This document shows, piece after piece, positions 13,321-27,255 of a stretch of 64,000 nt of DNA. The DNA comes from Rutidosis leptorrhynchoides (Eukaryota > Streptophyta > Magnoliopsida > Asterales > Asteraceae). The stretch lies in contig NC_092333.1 in the NCBI RefSeq assembly GCF_046630445.1, positions 709,422,501 to 709,486,500 of the forward strand. The letters run 5' to 3'. The translations under genes and the position numbers were made by a program. Numbering within the stretch: the first letter of the stretch is position 1; every line of letters starts with the position of its first letter. The notes under the pieces were generated by a model that was not told the DNA's origin, made no database searches, and worked only from the letters and a program-made list of their open reading frames with translations.

Positions 13321-14013
13321 TTAATACGCAAGTTGTTCAGCAAAGGAAATAAAGACACGTAATTCATAAGTCCAGAAACAAGTCATGCATTCTGTTTTTA
13401 CTAAGACAGCTTTTCATCCTTGGTCTTGTGGAAAATAACCATTATGACCATTGGCTAGGCAGCATGTTGTAATGTCGTCAAAAGGACGAGGGTTTCGTAA
13501 TGTCCAACAGCCCCGTAATAATCTAAAAACCTTGTTTCTTACCCCAACTGTTGAATCCGTCACTTGTGGGAAGGTTTTATTTAAAAGCTACAATCCGATG
13601 TTCTTTTTCTCACTTTGGTAAGAAGCGAACATTACTAAACCGTAAGCATAACATGCTTCTTTAAGTTGCATGTTAGAAGCTCTTTCTAATTCACGAAATC
13701 CTATGTTGGGATATGTTAAGTCAAAATAGGTTCTTAACCCGTAGCGTAAAATTGCATTTGGGTTCCCCGCATTTAACGCTTTAAAGAAAACACGGCGTAA
13801 CTTACGGTCTCCCCAATGTGATATACCCCACCTATCAAAGGAAAGCCTTTTATAAACTAAGGCATTTCTGGAAAGTCTTTCAAATGTTTGACAAGTTAAT
13901 TTTGCCATAATTAATTGTGCTGATGAATTCTGACCGACTCTAGAAAAGATTTCCTCAATCATATCCTCTGGTAGATCTTCTAAAATATTCGGTTGTCTAC
14001 CTTTAACGTCCAT
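13321..14013 (-). pseudogene. Captured F-box protein gene (element 2 copy), two stops
   Basis: ATG at 14013 and stop at 13321-13323 give a 230-residue protein if the two internal stops (codon 142 at 13588-13590, codon 200 at 13414-13416) are ignored. Residues 14-26 are an F-box start (LPEDMIEEIFSRV), continuing to VYKRLSF near residue 54. Residues 82-97 (AGNPNAILRYGLRTYF) and the later CYAYGLVMF resemble the repeat-like region of plant F-box proteins of the At1g67623 type. F-box proteins bind SKP1 and bring substrates to an SCF ubiquitin ligase; the target here is unknown. It lies on the same strand as gag, between the acidic ORF and gag, and the same gene sits at the same place in element 4, so it belongs to the retrotransposon family. 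TCTATTTTACAG just upstream of the ATG looks like a splice acceptor, so a spliced leader is possible. Confidence 0.82.
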
Positions 14014-14150
14014 TTTGTTTTTATACTGTAAAATAGACAAGGATTAGATTCGTAAAAGATAATTAACAAATAATACAAGCAATTTTTACATAGAACATAA
14101 AAGTACAAGCACACTATAATACATATAATACACAACATGATTACAACCCT

Positions 14151-14787
14151 CTAATCTGAATCACCGATTTCTTCTTCTTCGGACTTGGTTCGTTTTCCTA
14201 ATTTTCTCAGAATATATGGTGTTCCTCTAATACAAGATGTTGTTTTTCACAATGGTTTAGAAAAACCTGGTGGTTTAGAGGTTCCCGGGTCATTGTTACA
14301 TTTTAGTAAATACGGATGTTGCCGATACATATAAAGTTCATCGGGGTTGGAATCGGGTTTCTCTATTTTTATATCTTTTCCCTTATTATTTTCTTTCGCT
14401 TTATTAAATTGGGTCGAGGTAATTTTCTATAACATCATCGGCATCCTCATTGGGATCCGATTCATCAGAAAATTGGTAATCTTCCCAATATTTTGCTTCC
14501 TCGGCAGAAACACCATTGACCATTATTAACTTTGGTCTGTTGGTTGAGGATTTTCTTTTATTTAATCAATTTACTATAGGTATCAATATTTCTTCCTCTG
14601 GAACCTCTTCTTCTTCTAGTTCCTCCTCTTCCGATTCCTCCTCTTCCGGTTCCTCTTCTTCCGGTTCCTCCTCTTCCGGTTCCTCCTCTTCCGGTTCCTC
14701 TTCGGGAATTTGTGAATCTTCCCAAAATATATTCGACTCTTCATTATTATTAGGTGAATCGATGGGATTTGTACTAGTGGTAGACAT
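14151..14787 (-). pseudogene. Acidic Glu-rich accessory ORF (element 2 copy), broken
   Basis: ATG at 14787 (MSTTSTNPIDSPNNNEESNI). A run of PEEEE repeats follows, encoded by an imperfect 15-bp repeat at about 14595-14705. A CGA-to-TGA stop lies at 14566-14568, and an extra T in 14423-14426 shifts frame. The intact-length equivalent in element 4 is 212 residues, with a basic, Pro-containing C-terminal part (near TSKPPGFSKP) and an acidic tail (EEEETSDSD). I do not recognise the family. It is the first ORF after the primer-binding site and has the same orientation as gag. The Glu tract may be partly a product of repeat slippage. Confidence 0.7.
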
Positions 14788-14982
14788 CTATCACACAATA
14801 TCAAACACATTAAGAGGTTAATATATCACATAATATTTACATGTTAATAATATATAGTTTCCAACAAAAGTGTTAAGTAATCGTTTTTAAAGAAAACACG
14901 GTCGAAGTCCAGACTCACTAATGTATCCTAACAAACTCGATAAGACACACTAATGCAAATTTCTGGTTCTCTAAGACCAACG
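14788..14982 (-). other. Untranslated leader of element 2
   Basis: From the primer-binding site to the acidic ORF. The text GCATTAGTGTGTCT..CTGGACTTCGACCGTGT is shared with the leaders of family B elements at 19340-19410 and 42240-42300, linking the two families. Confidence 0.7.
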
Positions 14983-14993
14983 CTCGGATACCA
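14983..14993 (-). other. Primer-binding site of element 2 (initiator Met tRNA type)
   Basis: Minus strand TGGTATCCGAG lies just inside the 5' LTR. It differs by one base from TGGTATCAGAG, the usual plant site complementary to the initiator Met tRNA 3' end. Confidence 0.75.
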
Positions 14994-14995
14994 AC

Positions 14996-18568
<3,573 letters not shown>

Positions 18569-19311
18569 ATACATGCGCTGTTTTTATAACTGTTTTACGA
18601 AATAGACACAAGTAATCGAAACTACATTATATGGTTGAATGGATCGAAGCCGAATATGCCCCTTTAAAACTTGGTATCCTAAGAATTAGGGAACAGATCC
18701 CCTAATTGATACGAATCCTAAAGATAGATCTATCGGGCCCAACAAGCCCCATTCTGGATTTTGAATGCTTTAGTACTTCGAAATTATGATATCCGATGGG
18801 TGTCCCGGAATGATGGGAATATTCTATATGCATGTTGTTAATGTCAGTTACCAGGTGTTCAATCCATATGAATGATTTTTATGCATGATGTTTATGAGAG
18901 ATGGAAATATGAAATCTTGTGGTCTATTAAAATAATGGAAATGATTGTTTATGATAAACTAATGAACTCACCAACCTTTTGGTTAACACTTTAAAGCGTG
19001 TTTATTCTCAGATATGAAAGAAATCTTTCGCTGTGCATTTGCTCATTTTAGATATATTACTTGGAGTCAGTCATGGCATATTTCGAAAGACGTTTCATTC
19101 GAGTCATTGAGTTCATCAAGATTATTATTAATTCAATTATAGTTGGATATATTATGAAATGGTATGCATGCTGCCAACTTTCGATGTAATGAAAGTTTGT
19201 CTTTTAAAAATGAATGCAATGTTTGTAAAATGTATCATATAGAGGTCAAGTACCTCTCGATGTAACCAAGTGTAATGTACTCGTCCTGATGGATTAGGAC
19301 GGTTCATTTTA
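18569..19311 (+). repeat. 5' LTR remnant of element 3
   Basis: Matches the last 0.74 kb of the element's own 3' LTR (from ATACATGCG near 26511 to the end). The final CA is now TA. The remaining 3.1 kb should lie left of the window, beyond elements 1 and 2. Confidence 0.88.
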
Positions 19312-19313
19312 GT

Positions 19314-19324
19314 TGGTATCAGAG
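19314..19324 (+). other. Primer-binding site of element 3
   Basis: TGGTATCAGAG two bases after the LTR end, followed by AGGTGG. Matches the initiator Met tRNA type exactly over 11 bases. Confidence 0.8.
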
Positions 19325-19696
19325 AGGTGGTCTTAGCGAACCAGGTTTTGCATTAGTGTGTCTAACTGATAGTTGCTTAGATGCATTAGTGAATCTGGAC
19401 TTCGACCGTGTCTGCATGTCAAGAGTTTTGCTTATCATTTAGTGTCGAAAATTATTTGCTTATCATCCTTAAAGTCTAGACACGTCTTACTGCCTCTATT
19501 GCATAGACAGTGTATAGATAAATTCATATTTTAGCGTATCTGTTATTGTTACCTTTGCCTGACAGCTTCCGTAGATTCCTCCATAACTTATGGGATTTTA
19601 GTATTATATATGCATATGTAAACTATGTATTGCAGGGTACTAATCTACATCCTATAATCTAATTCTTATCGAAAATCCTTCATCTGATCGTACGAG

Positions 19697-20259
19697 ATGA
19701 ATCCCTCAACCAGTTCGAGTCCCTCAGATTCCGATAGCTATTCCGATAGTTATTCTGACAGCTATTCCGACATGGATATTCACCTAAGCTCCGGAAGCAG
19801 CGTCACTAGAATGAATCAACCAATCAGCCATCCCTAATTCATCTGATGGGTTCGTAGTCTACTTAATCATTGGTGACAAGAAGAAACGATCCCTTTCATC
19901 TATCATATTGTCCTCTAGGCGAAGAACCTGAAGCATTTACCGGCGAATCAATCCGAAACACCATTTTTTTCTCTCATTTCCAGAATATCTCACAACGATC
20001 ACATAATTTCTACAATTCTAAACCTTATTCATTCATTTGTTCAAACCGCCAATCATTCCGGGGTAATCAAAGAAGTCAACGAGCTTCGTGCTCGAGTAAT
20101 CAATGTGGAAAATATGGTGCGAAACATACCAGCTTCAGCAACATCACCAGCACCGGTAGTACCACCAACAGCAACATCCGCATCCCACACCTCGACATCA
20201 CAATCTGTACCTCGAGCATCAACGTCGTACGCACCATAGATACCAAGGAGTACCAATAA
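19697..20259 (+). pseudogene. Family B accessory ORF remnant (element 3)
   Basis: ATG at 19697 opens a 46-codon stretch with Ser/Asp repeats (SYSDSYSDSYSD) that ends at 19835-19837. Beyond it coding-like sequence continues in shifted frames: a hydrophobic helix-rich part (AKNLKHLPANQSETPFF), a coiled-coil-like part (GVIKEVNELRARVINVEN) and a Ser/Thr/Pro-rich end (about 20110-20240). The same order appears in element 5, so an ancestral protein of roughly 180-200 residues existed. I do not recognise the family. It has no gag or pol signature. Its place right after the leader mirrors the accessory ORFs of family A, but no similarity to the F-box or acidic ORF is visible. Confidence 0.5.
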
Positions 20260-20495
20260 CAATGAACGATGAAGTATTGATCCATAACTTCATTAATATT
20301 CTGCGAAGAATATGTGGTTCCTAATAGGTTTAGAGATTACTTATTATAGCTCAAACCGAAAAAGCAAATGAGTTTAATATCATATTAACTCATTAAATCC
20401 ATGATTACATCTGAAGAAAATATATATGTATATATGTTTTCATAAAGATTGTAATTAAAAATTCTTTTGCACAAACTGTTAATGGTGAAAATATT

Positions 20496-20517
20496 TTAAC
20501 GGGTAGGTAATACCCGA
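20496..20517 (+). other. Internal copy of the LTR-junction motif (element 3)
   Basis: TTAACGGGTAGGTAATACCC then GA. The first 14 bases equal the block before the 3' LTR at 23378. The arms GGGTA and TACCC can pair. It lies just downstream of the accessory ORF remnant. Confidence 0.65.
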
Positions 20518-20520
20518 GGA

Positions 20521-23355
20521 AATATTTAACTTTCATATTAACATGTTATACTGTACATTCTTCGAATCTGATTCAACAGTCATTTACTATCCTACTTACA
20601 TCCACAGATATACGTATCCGTTTACCACAGAATAACCATTTTCCTTCAATTTCATATTTAGATTTTGACTTATCAGAATCCAACAAGTGGCATAATGAAG
20701 AAAACATTGGACAAAATAAAATTTGTTAGAAACAAACAAATTAACTATAAGAAATTTTGTTAAGAATCCACACTAACAGAATCCTAGCTAACTGTTAATT
20801 CCGTATTACATTTTATTTATCGTAATTTAATTATCGCAATTTTAATTCTCGCAATTTTATTTATCGTCATTTAATTTCTGTTATTTATTTTACGCACTTT
20901 ATTTATTATCATTTAAATACTGTTATTTACGCATTTTAAATATCGGGACACGAATACAAGGTTTTGACATATCATATCAGTGCATCTATATATATTATTT
21001 GGAATAATCATAGACACTCTATATGCAGTAATGATAGAGTTAGCTATACAGGGTTGAGGTTGATTCTCAAATAATATATATACTTTGAGTTGTGATCGAG
21101 TCTGAGACATGTACACGGGTTACGATACGTATTAATCAATTCGAATATTATATATTAAACTATATATGAATTATTGGACTGTTAACTGTGGACTATCGAC
21201 CGTGGACTACCAACATTGGACAATTAAAATGAACAAAAATATTGATTATAACATATGAAACTAAATAATTCTTCAAGTTTGCCATTTTATTTCATCTTAA
21301 ACCTCATTTGTATCTTGACGATTAAAATCTGCGATTCAAACCTTTCATAATTCTTTAAAGCACTTCAATCGATAGGATGAACCAACCGCACTTCATCTAC
21401 AGAATAAGAGATTGATGCATATAGTTATGCACCTGAAAACACTCGGAACCTGTGTAAACGTTTAACACGTGTCTGTGTTAGCTCCTTTGGCATTGTTATT
21501 ACTGAAAATAACATTGCAACTCTTTTTCAAATTAGCTAATTTTATCACAGCTTCAGCAAATCAACTTCGACTTCCATTCAAATTAGCCTTATTATAACCT
21601 CGATATATAAGTTTGCCTGTCGTCATCGTTATTGGAGAACCATTTATATTCCACCACATTAGCAGTAAACTTACCAGCAACTTCAATGAATTTGGACTTT
21701 CTGAAAAATCATTATATTCATTGAAACCCCGTCGTGTATTCATCTATACCCTGTAACAATAATTACCATACCAATTACCGAGAATCAGCAATCAGTATTT
21801 CGAATCTCGTAGCATTTCTACATCAATAGTTATATGTATACATCTAACAATTATCTCCTAGAATTACGATCTTCAATTCTGAAATTTTGAAAAGCACCTA
21901 GCCTACGAATCAATACATTGAACTTTGAAAAAGCTGAATGAAGCAGCAGAAACTATAGGCAACCGTAAACGACCTTAGTCGTCGGAAATTTGATGATAAA
22001 GAATAGTATGTTGGAAAAGCTCAGAAACGTTGGAACTGAAAAAGCGGATTGAACTAATCACGAAGGAAACCAAGGACAAATACAAGGACCAAACCTTATA
22101 TTCAAAGAATCCAGGTAATTCTGGATCCGTTGAAATCCTTAGAGAATATCTTGCTCCGAAGTCATGCTAAAATCTTGCGTAAAATCTTTCTTCATCAACC
22201 ATCGAATTTAGAAATTCCAAAATATCATCATAAATATCTACAATATTTCTGAAGATATTTTCATAAATATTCTCGTCTGAAATTATTTATCTCTTTGTGC
22301 TATCTATATTACATCATAAAGGAAACTATTTTAGTTTTTAAATTTCTGGAAAATTTAAATTTAAATTATGAATGTTTTTGAAGTAGTGTTAGGAACTGAA
22401 GCATGAGTTAGTATAATATAATGACACTTGATCAACGTGATTATATTACAGTAAGTCATGCTGAGTTTCTCATGGAATGTGATGATTCACAGATCATAAC
22501 GTCATCATGTGCCATGTTACATAACTCTTTCATTCTGCTTAACTTCTGAACATATCAAGAAAGTATATTCTTGATAGTTCTATTCTCAGTGATTCTGGTA
22601 ATTTGACAAAATAAATCGTGTTATTAGATTCTTTCTTATTTAGAACATGATGTTTATCCGAAATTCCATACTTACGAATTCTGGACCGTTACTCGTTTTA
22701 CTAGAGGTCGAGAAGAGAATAAAAAGGCAAAGAGCTCCGGAACATAAGGGAAGATATAAAACTCGACAACAACACTGAAATCACAAACCGTGTACATTAA
22801 TACGAATAGCAATATAAAGACACGGGAGTATGATAAACACAATTACCCCAAAAGCGAAGTAGAAGTAAACAGATTCCTCTGGTGAAAGTTGGAATAGAAG
22901 AATGATTGTTGCGATAGTTAGAATGAGGTTAAGAACCAGAGTTGGATTAAGCATTTTCACAATCTTTTGAATTTAGAATTGAGTATAGGAGTGGTTAAAA
23001 AAATTATAATGGAACAGAAGAAGTTAATTTATAGTGAAATAATCGATAAAGAAATCAAGGCAGATTTCTGCATTTAATTAGAGAGATCCTAGTTTCCTTA
23101 ATCCCAAGGAAATCAGATCTTATTCAGATTTCCAAGATTTTCTTCAAATCCCTTGAATTCCGGAATTCAACCATGACTACGTCAAAAGTTATGACGAAAC
23201 TTATTTTCCTCATTCCACTATTTTGTGATAGCTTCATTCGTACTCTTCACATAAATGAATTGTTTTATCCATATCACCCACTGATGATAAAACTCTAAAT
23301 TCCAGCTCATATGAGTCATGAAAACATACTTAATGTCAACCATGACCATCCCAAT
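20521..23355 (+). other. Non-coding internal region of element 3
   Basis: About 2.8 kb without a credible ORF on either strand. Much of it aligns with 44160-46630 of element 5 (for example GATCAACGTGATTATATTAC at 22432 and 45567), so it is a conserved, non-coding family B body. An extra block at 20935-21235 resembles the middle of a family A LTR. Confidence 0.7.
20935..21235 (+). repeat. Family A LTR-like fragment inside element 3
   Basis: ATCGGGACACG..GACACTCTATATGCAGT..AGCTATACAGGGTTGAGG..GAGTTGTGATC matches the complement of 16100-16390 in the element 2 LTR. Element 5 lacks it at the matching place. No LTR ends flank it. Confidence 0.65.
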
Positions 23356-23356
23356 C

Positions 23357-23405
23357 AAATTTCGGGACGAAATTTCTTTAACGGGTAGGTACTGTGATGA
23401 CCCGA
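23357..23405 (+). other. Plus-strand primer region and 3' LTR junction of element 3
   Basis: AAATTTCGGGACGAAATTT followed by TTAACGGGTAGGTAC and the LTR start TGTGATGACCCGA. Same layout as in elements 1, 2, 5 and 6. Confidence 0.6.
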
Positions 23406-24053
23406 AAATTTCCGACCAAATTTAAACTTAATCTTTATATGTTTCTGACACGATAAGCATAGTATGTAATATTGAGTCTCGAAAATTTTGAACCATTTAC
23501 ATAGATTCATTTATACCTTTGTCTGTTTCCGATGATTCACGAACCTATAAACGTAAATAGAAATGTGCATGTAAATCACTATACATATAAATAATTATAT
23601 ATTGTAAAATAAATATAGTAGAGAACTGATATGTGATTTAATTATTATGAAAGATAAATTAAAATAACTAAAACTTGTTATTTAATGATTTCGAACATAA
23701 TTTTTCAACGATTAATAAAGTATTAAATGTATAAATATTATACTTTGAGTTTAAATTATTTTAATGTATATCATTAATACATCTATCTAAGTAATGAATA
23801 TGGATATGTAAAACATAACTATATATATAGTATTGTGAATATACATAAGATATATAAACAAAATTTTTACTATATGTATATTGATAAAATATATAAATAT
23901 TAGATATATATTATTATATAAGTATTTAATAATACATAATTAATAATATGTAATGTTAACATAATTTCAAGTAAAATATAAATATTATACTAATATTACT
24001 TTCATTATTATCAGTAAATATTAATATTAATGTCTGTCTTATTATTATTATTT

Positions 24054-24056
<3 letters not shown>

Positions 24057-24097
<41 letters not shown>
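24057..24097. repeat. (AT)n microsatellite in element 3 LTR
   Basis: About 40 bp of alternating TA. Confidence 0.9.
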
Positions 24098-24099
<2 letters not shown>

Positions 24100-25180
24100 A
24101 TATAAAAATTTAAAACATGTAAATTGTTATATCTTTATTATTACTAGCATTGCTATTAGATATTATTATTATTATCATTTTTTTAGTATCATTATGATTT
24201 ATTATCATTAGTAATATATATTTAATATTATTATTATAAATATTATTAATATTATTAGTATTTTGATTATTATTAATATAATTATAATTATTAATTATTA
24301 AAATCAATTGTATAAAGTTGTATATATAGATTTGGATTCAGAAATGGTTTCACGTAACACTCAAACTGTATTTGATTGTGTCTTATCCCTAAAAATTCGT
24401 CAATTATCTGTATCAATCATACAAAACAGTTAAATATGACCTATCTGTTATTGTTTTATTATCTGATTCGATATAGTGCCTGTAAAATCCTGTCGAGCAA
24501 TCAAGGCAACAAAACAAATAAAATAGAATCTTGTAACTGTATTAGACACTCTGGCACCTCATATCCTTTACTTACTGCAAATTGAAACCAAAACAGAAAT
24601 TATAAAAATAAAAAGAGTGCCGGTACCTCTGTTCGTGACCAATTTTAACAACATTTCAATTTCGTTTTTTTAAAATCTATAAATACAGTTTTGTTAAGAA
24701 TCATGTATTCAAACTATCTGTAAAGTTTGAACCTCCAATTTTCTATATTGAAATCGAATTTTCGAGTCAAAGTTTCAATCTCAAAAAGTCAAACCTTGTT
24801 CTTCGTTAGAATTCAAACTTGTTTTAATGTTTCCAGTAAAATTGAGGATTTAGAAAGTTTTTAGGGATGATTTAAAACCTATTTCATGTTGTAATCATGA
24901 GCTAAAACATCCTTTAATTCAAAATCACCATTTAAGTTTGGTTGTGTTCTTCGTGAAGTTTTTCAAATTGTTACTGCTATATTTATTTTGATTTCTGTTC
25001 TAAATTAATTCGAACACCCTTATAGGTTGTATCTAATTTTAGTATATGTCATAAGACAAACAATTTAACTGAAGTTTGAGGAGTGTAGATCGATTTGAAT
25101 ACTGTGAGAAGAAGAAGAAAATAAACAGACAGGTTTACATGTTATAAATATTTTGGATGGGTTATATATCAGAAAAACAG

Positions 25181-25250
25181 ACGTGGTGGGATGGTCTAGA
25201 CGTGTTTTGTGAGCGAGGGGTCTCGGGTTCAAGCCCGGCTGGTGCTGTTT
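25181..25250 (+). other. tRNA-like block with Pol III B-box (SINE head candidate)
   Basis: GGTTCAAGCCC at 25226-25236 is close to the B-box GGTTCGANTCC and is enclosed by CGG/CCG arms like a T-arm. TGGGATGGTCTAGACG 38 bases upstream is a weak A-box. A T-rich stretch and a (TTA)n tail follow. I cannot fold a full cloverleaf, so this is not a tRNA gene; a tRNA-derived SINE or a tRNA relic is likely. The solo LTR of the same family does not show it. Confidence 0.4.
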
Positions 25251-25293
25251 TATTTTTAGAACCTATTCCTTTTGAGGTATAATTTCCATTACT

Positions 25294-25423
<130 letters not shown>

Positions 25424-26159
25424 TTATTGTTATTTTTGGTATTGTTATTATTATTATTGTTATTGTTATAATTAGTGTTAAAAATTATTAATATTATTAT
25501 TACATGTATATGTATTATAATCATTATTATCATTATAAGTATTAATAATATTATTAGTAGTAAACTTATCATAATTAGTATTATTATTACTACCATTATT
25601 ACTAAAGTAAATTTATTTTCAAACCTGTCGTTTTTGTTAAAACTAATATTATCATTAAAAAAAATAACACCTTTACTATCATTATTATTATTAACAGTAG
25701 TATGAATAATATCATTATTATTAAAAGTATTATGATTATGAGCATAAAAGTTTTAAAATTATTGTCATTAAGATTACAAGAATCTATATAAATGTATGGA
25801 TTTAAAAACTATGTATAAAACAATAATTTAAGTAAATTAATAATTATTAGTATTATTATTATTATTATCAACAAAATATTATTGATATTATCATTATTAG
25901 TATTAGTATGATTATCATTAATAGTATTATTATTATTAAAAACTATTATCGTTATTATCCTTTTTACAAAAATTATTATTTCGTTATCATTAAAACTATT
26001 AATATTATTATCATCGAGTACTATCTATATCATTATTATTAAGCTAATATTACTTATGAAAATAAAAGTTTTTAAATGACGTTGTTAAAATTATAAGTAT
26101 TAAAATAAAGAGTATAGATATAAAAATTATATTTAAATTACATAAATTAACTATATTAA

Positions 26160-26164
<5 letters not shown>

Positions 26165-26254
<90 letters not shown>
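26165..26254. repeat. (AT)n microsatellite, 90 bp
   Basis: Alternating AT within the element 3 3' LTR. Confidence 0.95.
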
Positions 26255-26255
<1 letters not shown>

Positions 26256-27255
26256 GAAAAATATATAAATAATTAATAGAACTTACAAATTATTAAATAT
26301 AACAAGTACATCACTAATAATAATATATAAACTTATTCGATTACAAATATGTGTATTAATAAATATACAAATGATATAGGTTCGTGAATCCGAGGTCAAC
26401 CCTGCATTGTTCAGTATCGTCGTATGAATATTTTTACTACAAAATATTCTATAGTTAGTTTCATTACTCCCTTTTTAAATGCTTTTGCAATATATATTTT
26501 TGGGACTGAGAATACATGCGATGTTTTTATAACTGTTTTACGAAATAGACACAAGTAATCGAAACCACATTATATGGTTAAATGGATCGAAGCCGAATAT
26601 GCCCCTTTTAAACTTGGTAGCCTAAGAATTAGGGAACAGACCCCCTAATTGACGCGAATCCTAAAGATAGATCTATCGGGCCCAACAAGCCCCATTTTGG
26701 AATTTGGAATGCTATAGTACTTCAAAATTATCATGTCCGATGGGTGTCCCGGAATGATGGGGATATTCTATATGCATCTTGTTAATGTCGGTTACCAGGT
26801 GTTCAATCCATATGAATGATTTTTATGCATGATATTTATGAGAAATGAAAATATGAAATATTGTGGTCTATTAAAATAATGGAAATGATTGTTTATGATA
26901 AACTAATGAACTCACCAACCTTTTGGTTGACACTTTAAAGCATGTTTATTCTCAGATATGAAAGAAATCTTTCGATGTGCATTTGCTCATTTTAGAGATA
27001 TTACTTGGAGTCAGTCATGGCATATTTCGAAAGATGTTGCATTCGAGTCATTGAGTTCATCAAGATTATTATTAATTCAATTATAGTTGGATATATTATG
27101 AAATGGTATGGATGCTGCCAACTTTCGATGTAATGAAAGTTTGTCTTTTAAAAACGAATGCAATGTTGGTAAAATGTATCATATAAAGGTCAAGTACCTT
27201 GCGATGTAACCAAGTGTAATGTACTCGTCCTGATGGATTAGGACGGTTCATTTCA

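Noticed and set aside
14516-14821. Ser/Gly-rich ORFs at 14516-14821 and 31719-31922, and Arg/Lys-rich ones at 14616-14810 and 31798-32028
   Set aside because: Shadow frames of the Glu-Pro repeat in the acidic ORF.
25181-25250. Functional tRNA gene
   Set aside because: B-box fits, but no acceptor stem or full cloverleaf can be formed.
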